Assembly: GCA_003281635.1 (NCBI GenBank)
Contig: QCBK01000012.1
Span: 1-46,923 of the forward strand
Source: Prochlorococcus sp. AG-347-G22
GTDB lineage: Bacteria; Cyanobacteriota; Cyanobacteriia; PCC-6307; Cyanobiaceae
Direction of reading: 5' to 3'
DNA: 46,923 nt
Shown: piece after piece, positions 35,102-42,939 of the stretch
How positions within the stretch are numbered: position 1 is the first letter of the stretch
Layout of the letters: each line of letters begins with the position of its first letter
Translations under genes and position numbers: made by a program
Notes under the pieces: generated by a model
Database searches by the model: none
Seen by the model: only the letters and a program-made list of their open reading frames with translations
Told to the model about the DNA's origin: nothing

Positions 35102-35509
35102 TTATTCATGATGCCAACTAATTTTAATATCTATTTCTTGAGATAAATTTCTTGTAACTGGACATTCTTTGGAAGCTTTTTTCAAAAAATCAATAGTTTC
35201 ATTAGAAGTGCTCTCTGGAATAAAAATATCTATTAATAGTTCTTTTATCTTCCTCTCGCTATTTTGTGTCATTATTTTTTCAATATTTAAATATATACCT
35301 TTCAAATCAAATCCTTTCGATTTGGCTTTAATTGCCATGATGGTTAGCAGGCAAGTACCTAGAGATGTTGCTAATAAATCAGTTGGGGAAAAACTTTCAC
35401 CTTTACCGCAGTGATCTAGAGGTGCATCAGTTCTAATAAGACTTCCAGATTGTAGATGAATAGCCTCACAGTTTAAATTTCCTAAATAAGAACATTTGAC
35501 TTTAGTCAT
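35102..35509 (-). CDS. OsmC/Ohr-family peroxiredoxin-like protein
   Basis: 135 residues. The family's two Cys appear as SLGTCLLTIMAIKAKSKG (near residue 54) and ECPVTRNLSQEIDI (near 115), the pair that reduces organic hydroperoxides in OsmC/Ohr proteins. SPTDLLATSLGTC is the classical first motif. Cytosolic. Separate from the neighbouring tiny membrane genes. Confidence 0.9.
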   Translation of the reverse strand: MTKVKCSYLGNLNCEAIHLQSGSLIRTDAPLDHCGKGESFSPTDLLATSLGTCLLTIMAIKAKSKGFDLKGIYLNIEKIMTQNSERKIKELLIDIFIPESTSNETIDFLKKASKECPVTRNLSQEIDIKISWHHE

Positions 35510-35637
35510 TTCAAAAAAAATTAAATTAGGAAAATATTGTTAATAAAAGATTAAGAAACATAAAAAGATTATTGATGAGAAATTTTTATTTGCATATTAG
35601 TGGAGTATTAAGGAAATTCATAATTCAAGTTTTGAAA

Positions 35638-35880
35638 TCAGTTTTTATATCCATATTCCTTTAAGCAATACTCAATTAATTCAATTGATTTATTAAGAGT
35701 TCTTTTATTTTTATTTTCTAGATCGAAACATTCATTTAAAACACGTATAGATTCATTTAAAAATGATTCTTCTTTATTTTTTATATCTTTAACTTGATTT
35801 ACATAAATTAATTTTTTAATCCCAATTAGGGAAAATATGATTATTGATATTGTAAAAATTGCTATTTTGAATTTATTCAT
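35638..35880 (-). CDS. Small anchored coiled-coil protein
   Basis: 80 residues. A hydrophobic N-terminal segment (about 5-20) is followed by a charged helical region (KDIKNKEESFLNESIRVLNE) with Cys in NECFDLEN and IEYCLKEYGY. It looks like a membrane-anchored helical protein. No family recognised. Confidence 0.6.
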   Translation of the reverse strand: MNKFKIAIFTISIIIFSLIGIKKLIYVNQVKDIKNKEESFLNESIRVLNECFDLENKNKRTLNKSIELIEYCLKEYGYKN

Positions 35881-35944
35881 ACAATTAGTTATTAAAAATA
35901 TCTTAATTTATTTAATATCGAAAAACTTTACATAGCTTAGAGAA

Positions 35945-36046
35945 CTAAGTAATTACATATGTAGCTGCGGTTATTGCTATGGCAGTAATTGAAATGAAGA
36001 TGTATGGAACAACCTTTAAAGGTATATATAGATTATTTTTAGACAT
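35945..36046 (-). CDS. Single-span micropeptide (33 residues)
   Basis: The peptide reads MSKNNLYIPLKVVPYIFISI, then TAIAITAATYVIT. A single hydrophobic helix fills the C-terminal half. Starts at the complement of 36044-36046. It resembles the small photosystem-like subunits in size only; no identity can be claimed. Confidence 0.55.
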   Translation of the reverse strand: MSKNNLYIPLKVVPYIFISITAIAITAATYVIT

Positions 36047-36161
36047 AACTAGAACTTTTATACAAATAATTACATTCCCTTTAAACTTTATAAGTCTTCA
36101 AATATACAAATTAATTTTCTTTGCATGAATTCAATCCTTTTAAAGATTAACAAATTTATAT

Positions 36162-36368
36162 TCATTGAATTTTCATTAAATAAAGTATCTCTAAATCTTG
36201 TCTTGAGTCCGATATTTTTCTTTTTAAAAAGATTAATTCTTCTTGGCTCATTTTTGATTCTTTTATCATCAATTCTGCTTGTTCAATAGCATGTTCTATA
36301 TTTCTAATTTTAATTTCTCTTATTGAGGGATCATCTTTACATGCTTTTTTAGTATTTGCATCTAACAT
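36162..36368 (-). CDS. Small helical hypothetical protein
   Basis: 68 residues from the ATG at the complement of 36366-36368; a longer GTG start (36386) is less likely. Charged and helical (IRNIEHAIEQAELMIKES, then KMSQEELIFLKRKI), soluble, with one Cys near the N-terminus (KKACKDDPS). No family recognised. Confidence 0.6.
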   Translation of the reverse strand: MLDANTKKACKDDPSIREIKIRNIEHAIEQAELMIKESKMSQEELIFLKRKISDSRQDLEILYLMKIQ

Positions 36369-36479
36369 GTGTACGAAAAAAATCACCTTGAATATAATCT
36401 AAATTAAAACTTCATTATGCTACAACCGCAAATTTAATTAAAATAAATTACTATAAGAATAAGAACTTTAACCTTAGCT

Positions 36480-36514
36480 AACCCTCTCTTCAATTGATCG
36501 AGTGGGTTTTTTTT
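36480..36514 (+). terminator. Terminator-like hairpin upstream of the 36549 gene
   Basis: AACCC-T-CTC (36480-36488) pairs with GAG-T-GGGTT (36500-36508) across one mismatch, and eight T residues follow to 36514. No plus-strand gene lies upstream before 34886, so it implies a short leader RNA or sRNA starting around 36420, or an attenuator for the next gene. Confidence 0.6.
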
Positions 36515-36548
36515 ATGGTGTAATATATTCCTAGCATTTACTATTAAT

Positions 36549-36923
36549 TTGGAAGATTCAAAACTTAATCCTGAGAAAAATAATTCAATCGAATCGTCCC
36601 CCAATTTGAATGAAGACAATAAAAATCTTAATGAGGGGAATAAAAAAGAAGAAAATGTTAAGGCTTTTACAGAATTTCTAGAGAAAGCAAGTAATCAAGA
36701 TTCTTCAGAAGAAAAAGTAAAACTTGATTCTGAGCAGCAAAAACTAAAAATTGACAAATCACTTTTTAAAAGATTTCTCAATAATGGATTTGATGGCATT
36801 TCAACTAATCCAAACTATAAAATGTTGGCATTATTAATAGTCCTTTTAATTAATCTGTCTCTATTTTTTGTAATTGGCAATATGGGTAAAGCGTTTTTAA
36901 GAAATGCAGGAATTATGGGTTAA
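36549..36923 (+). CDS. Tail-anchored-type membrane protein, unknown
   Basis: 124 residues from a TTG start. A long, low-complexity, Asn/Glu/Lys-rich N-terminal region (about 1-75) is followed by FLNNGFDGISTNPNYKMLAL and one membrane helix (about 92-110), with a short tail ending NAGIMG. I recall cyanobacterial hypotheticals of this layout. It sits behind a terminator-like hairpin. Confidence 0.6.
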   Translation: MEDSKLNPEKNNSIESSPNLNEDNKNLNEGNKKEENVKAFTEFLEKASNQDSSEEKVKLDSEQQKLKIDKSLFKRFLNNGFDGISTNPNYKMLALLIVLLINLSLFFVIGNMGKAFLRNAGIMG

Positions 36924-37019
36924 AAATTATTTCTTTCTTTTTGGATATTCATCTTTACAATTTTGTTTCTTCAAATGAAACTGTGATATTTTTTTGTCAA
37001 ATTAATATTTAAATAAAAT

Positions 37020-37181
37020 TTGGATAATAAAGAGCCAGAAAATCCAGTAGTTTATCTTTCTAATTTAGTCAAGAAATTAGATGTAAAAAACAGAAATGGT
37101 TTAGTAGCCTTAGCAATAGTAAACCTTTTAGTGGTTCTTTTATTTAAATTTTATTTGAAAGGATCTGGATTATTATCTTGA
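37020..37181 (+). CDS. Small membrane protein (53 residues)
   Basis: TTG start; DNKEPENPVVYLSNLVKKLD leads to one hydrophobic helix (ALAIVNLLVVLLFKFYL) and a short tail ending GLLS. Probably co-directional with the gene at 36549. The unusual start lowers confidence. Confidence 0.5.
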   Translation: MDNKEPENPVVYLSNLVKKLDVKNRNGLVALAIVNLLVVLLFKFYLKGSGLLS

Positions 37182-37215
37182 ATTTAACTGCTGGTAGTAT
37201 TATTAAGTGTTTTAA

Positions 37216-37986
37216 TCAATCATTAGAGATTGAATTTGAATTCAACAAGGAAATTGAAGGTCTTATATAAATAAAAATTGACCCATACATATCCTGCATA
37301 ATTCTCATTTCATCGTCTAAATATAAAATTGAAACCTGGCAATTTGGCGATTCTTTATTCCAAGGTAACTTATTCCATATCTCTTTAACTGGATACCATC
37401 TATCCATAAGTAATTCACTAAATAATGGAATCTTATTAAGTCCATCAACTTTGGAAACTTTTGTCTTTTGTAAGTTCATATCAAGTAAATTATTTCTTAA
37501 AACTAAATCACTTGCTAGGGTTATTACTCTTCCACCAAAAGTAGGCAATAGTTTGAACCAACCTAAGATAGGAATAGTTGTAAGCCCAAATATTGTAGTG
37601 TCAAAAGTAGATATAAATTCTTTTTTTTCAAAATCGATCTTTTGAGCAATTCTCCCAATAGTTGATATCCCAAAGGATCCTACTTGCAATTGATGCAATT
37701 TAAAAAAAAGATTACTTTTAAATTCATCATTTAATGCCTTTTCAATAGCAAGGAAGAAAGGAGAACTTCGAAATAATTCAACATTAGAAAAAATCAATTC
37801 CCACTCTCCAGACAATAATTTTTCTGATATTTCAAAACTTAAGTCTTTAAGATGATCAATTAATTCATCCATTTCATTAGCTTTTTCCTCATACATAGGA
37901 GAAATTAATTTATTTAATCTTTGCCCTCTATCTGTAACAGCAGCAATTTTATATATATTTGACTTTATCTCTCCAATTTCTTTCAT
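37216..37986 (-). CDS. PAP/fibrillin-family protein
   Basis: 256 residues of the plastid-lipid-associated (fibrillin) family: VTDRGQRLN near residue 17, the LSGEWELIFSNVELFRSSPF motif near 58, QVGSFGISTIGRIAQKIDFE near 101, and a C-terminal MRIMQDMYGSIFIYIRP. These proteins bind lipids or quinones at thylakoids and plastoglobule-like bodies. A second family member is at 40419-40961. Function of this one is unproven. Confidence 0.82.
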   Translation of the reverse strand: MKEIGEIKSNIYKIAAVTDRGQRLNKLISPMYEEKANEMDELIDHLKDLSFEISEKLLSGEWELIFSNVELFRSSPFFLAIEKALNDEFKSNLFFKLHQLQVGSFGISTIGRIAQKIDFEKKEFISTFDTTIFGLTTIPILGWFKLLPTFGGRVITLASDLVLRNNLLDMNLQKTKVSKVDGLNKIPLFSELLMDRWYPVKEIWNKLPWNKESPNCQVSILYLDDEMRIMQDMYGSIFIYIRPSISLLNSNSISND

Positions 37987-38071
37987 AACTCCAATACAAG
38001 AAATACTTATTAATCTTAGGAATTTAATTTGATGTTGATGGCAATTTTAATAATGCTGGTAATAAAATCAA

Positions 38072-38254
38072 TTAATATTCTCCCCACCTTTTACCGATAT
38101 CAAAACCCCATTCAGTGGTTAATTTAATTACTTCATCATGATTCTTGCATTTTGAAAGGGATAACTTTTTACTAGGATTATTTTTTATTAGCTCGGCAAT
38201 TTGATTCAGTTGCTCTATTTTTTTTAGAAAATTACTTAGATCTTTATCTGACAT
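38072..38254 (-). CDS. Nif11-like small protein
   Basis: 60 residues: MSDKDLSNFLKKIEQLNQIA, then a Lys/Ser stretch and CKNHDEVIKLTTEWGF (about 36-51). The final pattern (helix-helix with EVIKLTTEWGFDI) is that of Nif11-type leader domains, which in some cyanobacteria precede modified peptides. Here no Cys/Ser/Thr-rich core follows, so it is a stand-alone domain. A 35-residue membrane peptide lies 4 bp upstream on the same strand. Confidence 0.7.
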   Translation of the reverse strand: MSDKDLSNFLKKIEQLNQIAELIKNNPSKKLSLSKCKNHDEVIKLTTEWGFDIGKRWGEY

Positions 38255-38258
38255 TTAT

Positions 38259-38366
38259 CTAGGAAGTAAATTTTTGATCATAAGTAAATATGTAATAAAG
38301 AACCCAGGCAACACCAATAATAAGAATTGCAATCATTATATTTACTGACCAAACTACTTCTATCAT
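38259..38366 (-). CDS. Single-span micropeptide (35 residues)
   Basis: MIEVVWSVNIMIAILIIGVA begins it, and WVLYYIFTYDQKFTS ends it. One long membrane helix with no signal cleavage site. It is followed after 4 bp by the Nif11-like gene, so they are very likely one transcript. Confidence 0.6.
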   Translation of the reverse strand: MIEVVWSVNIMIAILIIGVAWVLYYIFTYDQKFTS

Positions 38367-38493
38367 GTAATTTTTTTATATATTTTTAATATATCCAAAA
38401 TTTAAATTAAATTAACCGTTAATAATTTAAATCAAGAATAAATACACTACTTTTTGTAAGTGTTTAAAATAATCTTAAATATTTCAAAAAATT

Positions 38494-38673
38494 ATGGGAG
38501 AAGCCAAGAGAAGGGAAGAGTTAGGCTTACCACCTAGAGAAAAGAAAAAGGAAAAACAAACATCGAAAAATCAACTTAACAAAATTTTAAATAAATATCC
38601 TTATTTACCTTTCATTTTAGGTTTTTCATTACTAGCAATATTAATTATCGATTTAGTTAATTACTACAAATAG
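38494..38673 (+). CDS. DUF2839-type small membrane protein
   Basis: 59 residues. The start MGEAKRREELGLPPREKKKE is the conserved opening of a cyanobacterial family (DUF2839), followed by a basic linker and one membrane helix (about 37-54). Function unknown; membrane location predicted. Confidence 0.8.
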   Translation: MGEAKRREELGLPPREKKKEKQTSKNQLNKILNKYPYLPFILGFSLLAILIIDLVNYYK

Positions 38674-38758
38674 ATATATAAAAAGGGGATACTTTTAGCA
38701 GAAGAGAAGATTATCTTCGCAATTGCGAAATTATTTTTCCATAATAAAAATAAAACTA

Positions 38759-38944
38759 ATGAAATCGATTAACACCTCATGCGCCTTAATTTTAGGGGTA
38801 CTAACTTTGTTTTCAATATCTAATGCAAATGCAGGTGGCTGCAGTTCTCATACTGAGAAGAAGGCAGAAATTGAATGCTTGTCTGATGATAAAAAATGTA
38901 TAGAAGCTAAAGAAAAAGAATCACTATACAAAGTTGAGGCCTAA
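38759..38944 (+). CDS. Small secreted Cys-containing protein
   Basis: 61 residues from the ATG at 38759; an upstream ATG at 38723 would put a basic extension before the signal and is less likely. Signal peptide MKSINTSCALILGVLTLFSI ends near ANA/GG. The mature part starts GGCSSHTEKK and contains ECLSDDKKC. It resembles the protein at 25314 in layout (GGC plus a second Cys pair). The stop directly abuts the ATG of the next gene (TAAATG). Confidence 0.65.
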   Translation: MKSINTSCALILGVLTLFSISNANAGGCSSHTEKKAEIECLSDDKKCIEAKEKESLYKVEA

Positions 38945-39247
38945 ATGTTTGATAATCTTGGAACTGCTCTAGTACAGGCATTAGGCTTCTTTGCTGTTTT
39001 TGGTTTTTTTGTATATCAAACTTTATTCGCAGATAGCAAACCCAAAAATTCAAAATCAAATCCTAAAAAAACAAAGATTTCTGACAAAAAAGAATCAATT
39101 AAAAAAGAACCTAAAAAAGGCTTATTTAACAGAAAATCTATACCTGTTGAAGAGAATTTAACAGTTCAAAAAAAGGGATTATTTGGGAGAAAAAAAGAAG
39201 TTATTAAAGAAGAGATTAAACCTAAGAAAAAAGGTTGGTTTAAATAG
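38945..39247 (+). CDS. Membrane protein with Lys-rich KKGLF repeats
   Basis: 100 residues. One membrane helix (about 9-28) is followed by a very basic tail with three similar units: KKGLFNRKS, KKGLFGRKK and KKGWFK. Such tails may bind nucleic acid or acidic surfaces. It starts immediately after the secreted Cys protein, so translation is coupled. Confidence 0.65.
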   Translation: MFDNLGTALVQALGFFAVFGFFVYQTLFADSKPKNSKSNPKKTKISDKKESIKKEPKKGLFNRKSIPVEENLTVQKKGLFGRKKEVIKEEIKPKKKGWFK

Positions 39248-39333
39248 GTAAAGGTACTTAAACTCTTTTTTGATATCTTTTATACAAAAACTTTTTTTAG
39301 TAACTTTATAATTTACAGGAGAAAACATACAAA

Positions 39334-39468
39334 ATGAACCATAGAGAAATCACAAAAAAATATAGCGAGTTACTTAACAAGGCTGAGTTTGCTACTGGCC
39401 GTAAGGAAGTTGTTGGTCTATTAAAAAAAGCTGCCAAATTGAAATCTCAGATTGAAATCAACTATTAG
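39334..39468 (+). CDS. Small helical hypothetical protein (44 residues)
   Basis: MNHREITKKYSELLNKAEFA, then TGRKEVVGLLKKAAKLKS. Helical, basic, soluble. A clear Shine-Dalgarno (AGGAG, 39318-39322) precedes the ATG, which supports it as a real, well-translated gene. Confidence 0.7.
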   Translation: MNHREITKKYSELLNKAEFATGRKEVVGLLKKAAKLKSQIEINY

Positions 39469-39553
39469 ATCTTAAAATTAGTTTAATTCTAAATGTAAAA
39501 AATTTTTTTAAATAAGTTTTTACATGAGATAATCTGCATAGATTATTTTTCTT

Positions 39554-39733
39554 ATGAATAAAAAAGGTTATACGACCGAAAGCGGTGGTAGACAAAATGG
39601 TTTTGCAATTGAACCAGAAATTAACCCCATATCAGAAGGCGAATCAAAGAAATCCATATTTTTATTTATTGGAATATTATTACCTTTTCTAATAGGCGGT
39701 TTTTATTATTTAAGGACTCTAAATATATTCTGA
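39554..39733 (+). CDS. Psb34 / ssl1498-family light-harvesting-like protein
   Basis: 59 residues. GYTTESGGRQNGFAIEPEIN (about 5-24) matches the conserved N-terminus of the ssl1498 (Psb34) family, YTTEEGGRLNNFAIEP, followed by a membrane helix (about 39-57). In Synechocystis-type systems Psb34 binds photosystem II assembly intermediates near Hlips. The match is by motif; the C-terminus is divergent. Confidence 0.75.
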   Translation: MNKKGYTTESGGRQNGFAIEPEINPISEGESKKSIFLFIGILLPFLIGGFYYLRTLNIF

Positions 39734-39737
39734 TATT

Positions 39738-39917
39738 TTATAAGCCATTTTTAGCAATATATTCTTCTGAGCTAACTATATCTTGAATTAAGCTCTCTGA
39801 TGAAGGATTAAATCCATTTTGCTCTAAAAAAGATTTAACCTTTTCAAATTTTTGCTGAATTTTTTTTGTATATGGAGTTGTCATCAAATAATCATCTTTT
39901 TCTGTTGAATAGTTCAT
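39738..39917 (-). CDS. Small helical hypothetical protein (59 residues)
   Basis: MNYSTEKDDYLMTTPYTKKI starts it; FEKVKSFLEQNGFNPSSESL and DIVSSEEYIAKNGL follow. Soluble, helical. It converges on the Psb34-like gene with a 4-bp gap. No recognised family. Confidence 0.65.
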   Translation of the reverse strand: MNYSTEKDDYLMTTPYTKKIQQKFEKVKSFLEQNGFNPSSESLIQDIVSSEEYIAKNGL

Positions 39918-40054
39918 TTGATTAACGGATTACTTTTATAATTAAATTTTGCAAAATATGCTATTGCTAGTGAAGTTATAAATATTACATAAATAATTTA
40001 ATAGTAATAAATACTTATAAGTTTTTTGTGTGTGGTCGATATTGGTTGATTTTT

Positions 40055-40342
40055 TTAAAGAGTACTTATAGTGACTAGTCCCATTAAATTTCTGGACTGC
40101 AGATATTTTTGAAATACTTCAGAATAAAATGCTTTTTTAGCCGCAAATTTTGATTCGAATTCAATTACTAATCCAAGCTGCCCTCCATCCCATTCATTTG
40201 AGGTTGATTCTTGTATTAAATCTCTTTTTACTATTACTCCTCCCACAGATTTAATCCAAGGCAATACTGTCCTTATATATTCCAGAAATAAATCAGCATT
40301 TTGAATTGAAATTTTCTTAAGCCAATAGCTCTTTGTCATCAA
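40055..40342 (-). CDS. DUF1330-family protein
   Basis: 95 residues. The pattern of a dimeric alpha+beta barrel protein is visible: KSYWLKKISIQNADLFLEYI, then VGGVIVKRDLIQES, and GGQLGLVIEFESKFAAKKAF with YLQSRNLMGL at the end. DUF1330 proteins are small cytosolic proteins with unproven activity. Monocistronic. Confidence 0.7.
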   Translation of the reverse strand: MMTKSYWLKKISIQNADLFLEYIRTVLPWIKSVGGVIVKRDLIQESTSNEWDGGQLGLVIEFESKFAAKKAFYSEVFQKYLQSRNLMGLVTISTL

Positions 40343-40418
40343 ATCAACATATTCTGGGTAGAATATAGCACATGAAGGTAAGTATTTATCCTTAGCTATG
40401 TACTCCAGCGTTTATTAA

Positions 40419-40961
40419 ATGGCAACCGAAAATGATTTATTAAATTTACTTCTTAAATCTCCAAATTCAGAGAATATACAGACTATTGCAGAAAAACTTG
40501 AAATTGATCATAATTTTTCCTTTAGCAAAGATAGAAATGATTTACAGGGCGTTTGGGAACTTAGGTGGAGTAGTTCTAAAAGTCCTTTTTTAAAATATTC
40601 TCCTTTTATTGATAACCTTCAAATTCTTAATCCCTTAAATTTAAATGGTCTTAATTTACTAAAACCTAGAGGAATAAAATCAATTATTGGTACTGGTATT
40701 TTAATAAGACTTAATTACATAAATGAAAAAAAAATTGGGGTCAAATTTACACATGCAGGTGTTATAGGTCCTAAATTTGGCAGAAAAAATATAACAGCTA
40801 TAAAAGAAATAAATAATGAACAATTAGGTTGGTTAGAGATAACTTATTTAAGTAATAAGCTTAGAATCTGCAGAGGTGATAAAGGAACTTTATTTGTTTT
40901 AAGAAAAATAAATTCACCGACGTTATTCAAGAATTTTAAGGAATTTATTAAAATCTATTAA
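40419..40961 (+). CDS. PAP/fibrillin-family protein
   Basis: 180 residues with the fibrillin pattern: LQGVWELRWSSSKSPFLKY (near 41), GTGILIRLNYINEKKIGVKF (near 90), and the C-terminal LRICRGDKGTLFVLRK (near 149). Shorter than the member at 37216. Probable lipid or quinone binding at thylakoid membranes, by analogy. Confidence 0.8.
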   Translation: MATENDLLNLLLKSPNSENIQTIAEKLEIDHNFSFSKDRNDLQGVWELRWSSSKSPFLKYSPFIDNLQILNPLNLNGLNLLKPRGIKSIIGTGILIRLNYINEKKIGVKFTHAGVIGPKFGRKNITAIKEINNEQLGWLEITYLSNKLRICRGDKGTLFVLRKINSPTLFKNFKEFIKIY

Positions 40962-40970
40962 AAATAGAAA

Positions 40971-41264
40971 TTAATTCTTTATCCAAATAGACTTTAATAC
41001 GAAATAAATTGGAAAATATTTGAAAGATTCTTTGGGTAATTCATAACTTAAAAATTTTAGTGCTTCTTCTAACCAGTAACCAATATCAAAGCCTAAAAGA
41101 ATTTTTTCTACAACAAACCAAAATTCTTTATCAAATATAATTCTGAAGTTTAAGTAAATATATTCCCAATGAAAGGTATTCCAATATTGGGTTAAAAATG
41201 AGGATAAAATAAGCCAAAGAGATATAAATAGAAAACTTTTTAAAAATTTATAAATTTTTTTCAT
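40971..41264 (-). CDS. Small aromatic-rich membrane protein
   Basis: 97 residues. One N-terminal hydrophobic helix (about 8-26) and a long Trp/Tyr/Phe-rich remainder (for example YWNTFHWEYIYLNFRII, DIGYWLEEALKFLSYELP). No recognised family. Its ATG overlaps the stop of a 23-codon ORF upstream (ATGA-type), consistent with coupled translation. Confidence 0.55.
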   Translation of the reverse strand: MKKIYKFLKSFLFISLWLILSSFLTQYWNTFHWEYIYLNFRIIFDKEFWFVVEKILLGFDIGYWLEEALKFLSYELPKESFKYFPIYFVLKSIWIKN

Positions 41265-41332
41265 ATACCAGCAACTGTCTTATTGAATTTCAAATATGCC
41301 TTATTATTATTTGGATCAAATTTTATTTCCAT
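41261..41332 (-). CDS. Possible 23-residue coupled ORF
   Basis: MEIKFDPNNNKAYLKFNKTV plus AGI; its TGA overlaps the ATG of 40971-41264. The overlap is the main support. Could be chance in AT-rich DNA. Confidence 0.3.
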   Translation of the reverse strand: MEIKFDPNNNKAYLKFNKTVAGI

Positions 41333-41394
41333 GAAATATATCCAAAAAGATATAAAAATATTGAAAAATAGTAAATTTTAGTGGCATTAATAAT

Positions 41395-41520
41395 CTACTC
41401 TTCTTTTTTTAGATTTTGCGCTTTTAAATTTTTATTCTTAAGAAAAAATCCTAACAGGAGAAAAGCAAAATATATTACTAAACTTATGCCAAAAATTAAA
41501 ACTATCTCTGAAAAATCCAT
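41395..41520 (-). CDS. Single-span micropeptide (41 residues)
   Basis: MDFSEIVLIFGISLVIYFAF begins it, then LLLGFFLKNKNLKAQNLK and a short acidic end. One membrane helix with a basic tail. Preferred over an overlapping plus-strand frame (41381-41599), which has no membrane or domain logic. Divergent from the MAPEG gene. Confidence 0.6.
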   Translation of the reverse strand: MDFSEIVLIFGISLVIYFAFLLLGFFLKNKNLKAQNLKKEE

Positions 41521-41639
41521 AAATGATTTTTTTAATTTAAATTACAGCATTTTTTGCAATGTTTTTTCTATGGTAATGATTTTTCATTTATCACGATAAC
41601 GAGCTTCAATTATTAAGCTAATAATATTATTTTAATCAT

Positions 41640-42044
41640 ATGCAAGTAGCTTTTGCCTGGAGCCTTTGTCTATCAGTTGGAGTTGTTTTATTATCAATTA
41701 TTCCATTAACTATAGGGAGAGTTAAAGCGGGATATTCTGTTGAAAATATGTCGGCTCCAAGGGCTTTATTTGATGAATTACCTTCTTTTGGTAAAAGAGC
41801 AGTTTGGTGTCATCAAAATTGTTGGGAAAGTATTTCCCTACATGCACCCGCATGTCTTCTTTGTTTGATTACTTTAACTGACTCTAATATTGCAATAATT
41901 GCAGCATTGATACATCCTGTTTTTCGTTTTTTATATATTGGTGCTTATGTATTTAATATCCCAACAGCTAGAGGTTTAATGTGGGCCTCAGGAATTTTTA
42001 CTACACTTTTGCTTTACAAAGAGGGCTTAATACAATTGATATAA
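41640..42044 (+). CDS. MAPEG-family membrane protein
   Basis: 134 residues with four predicted helices: N-terminal (1-22), AVWCHQNCWESISLHAPACLLC (near 54), IAALIHPVFRFLYIGAYVFN (near 87) and GLMWASGIFTTLLLYKEG. RALFDELP and HPVFRFLY are MAPEG-type motifs. Family members are glutathione- or eicosanoid-related enzymes; bacterial ones are poorly known. It converges with the Mrr-type gene. Confidence 0.82.
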   Translation: MQVAFAWSLCLSVGVVLLSIIPLTIGRVKAGYSVENMSAPRALFDELPSFGKRAVWCHQNCWESISLHAPACLLCLITLTDSNIAIIAALIHPVFRFLYIGAYVFNIPTARGLMWASGIFTTLLLYKEGLIQLI

Positions 42045-42049
42045 ACTAT

Positions 42050-42919
42050 TTATAAAATAAACTTTTCTAAATCTTTTAATTGAAATTCATTGATTAGTTC
42101 CACTTTATTTGATTTTGCTAATTGATGGGCAGACTTTGTAAAGCCAGATTTTGAGACTATTATTGCATGTGTACCTTTCCAAAATAATTTACCAGCTGAA
42201 ATTTCCTGAACTGCTTTATTTCCAATAGCTTTTTCATGATCTTTGCATTGAATACATATTCTCAAATCATTTATTGAAGCAATTAAGTCAACCCCTTGAT
42301 CTCCTGTATTAGGGGTTTCTTTTACTTCCCAGCCATTTTGTTTAAGAATTTCCATACAATGATTTTCAAATCTAATACCTTTTTTGTAGTTTTCCTTGTT
42401 TTTACTTGAGTAGTTTTTTTCTATTAGGTTTAAGCATGATTTCTCTATTTGACTTGCTATGAATACAAACCAATCTTCAGTCTCGAGCTTTCTAATAGAT
42501 CCAATTATCTCATCATCAATAGTAGGATTCATATCAATATAAGATCTCCACTTTTCGAAAAATAATTCAATATTGCCAAATTTTTTTAAAATTACTTTTT
42601 CCCAAAAGTATGGTATACCCTCTTTAAATCGCTTGGATCCATAAAATATATTTTTCTCAATGGCTTTTTCATCAAGAGGTGGATTGCCAATCCATTTTTT
42701 ATAATCCTCGTTACCGTAAGCATCTATTTCCCTTAACCTGATCCTTTCCTCTAACAAATTGTATTTGTTTTCTTCTATTAAATTATTAATTGTTTGAATA
42801 AAGAAATTGGAATTTAAAGCATTATTTAATTTAAACTTTTTCTTTTTAATTTGATAATCTCTTACAATTATAAAAATTAAAAAAATGATAAAAATAATTA
42901 AAATAAAAAAAATTTTCAT
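42050..42919 (-). CDS. Membrane-anchored Mrr-type restriction endonuclease-like protein
   Basis: 289 residues. A hydrophobic N-terminal helix (1-19), a Lys/Asn-rich linker and helical region, then the Mrr catalytic domain (about 180-289). Its motif is Glu185, Asp211 in TGDQGVDLIA and Gln224-x-Lys226 in CIQCK, the D...QxK variant of the PD-(D/E)xK nuclease fold. The membrane anchor suggests surveillance of DNA entering or at the membrane. No methylase is nearby, so it is not a classical restriction-modification pair. It may target modified or foreign DNA. Confidence 0.82.
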   Translation of the reverse strand: MKIFFILIIFIIFLIFIIVRDYQIKKKKFKLNNALNSNFFIQTINNLIEENKYNLLEERIRLREIDAYGNEDYKKWIGNPPLDEKAIEKNIFYGSKRFKEGIPYFWEKVILKKFGNIELFFEKWRSYIDMNPTIDDEIIGSIRKLETEDWFVFIASQIEKSCLNLIEKNYSSKNKENYKKGIRFENHCMEILKQNGWEVKETPNTGDQGVDLIASINDLRICIQCKDHEKAIGNKAVQEISAGKLFWKGTHAIIVSKSGFTKSAHQLAKSNKVELINEFQLKDLEKFIL

Positions 42920-42939
42920 TAAAGATTTTTATTTTCGAT

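Noticed and set aside
36434..36619. Minus-strand ORF over the terminator and start of the 36549 gene
   Set aside because: It crosses a terminator hairpin and the shadowed gene has a typical membrane-protein pattern.
41381..41599. Plus-strand ORF of 72 codons
   Set aside because: GTG start and no pattern; the minus-strand 41-residue membrane peptide explains the region better.
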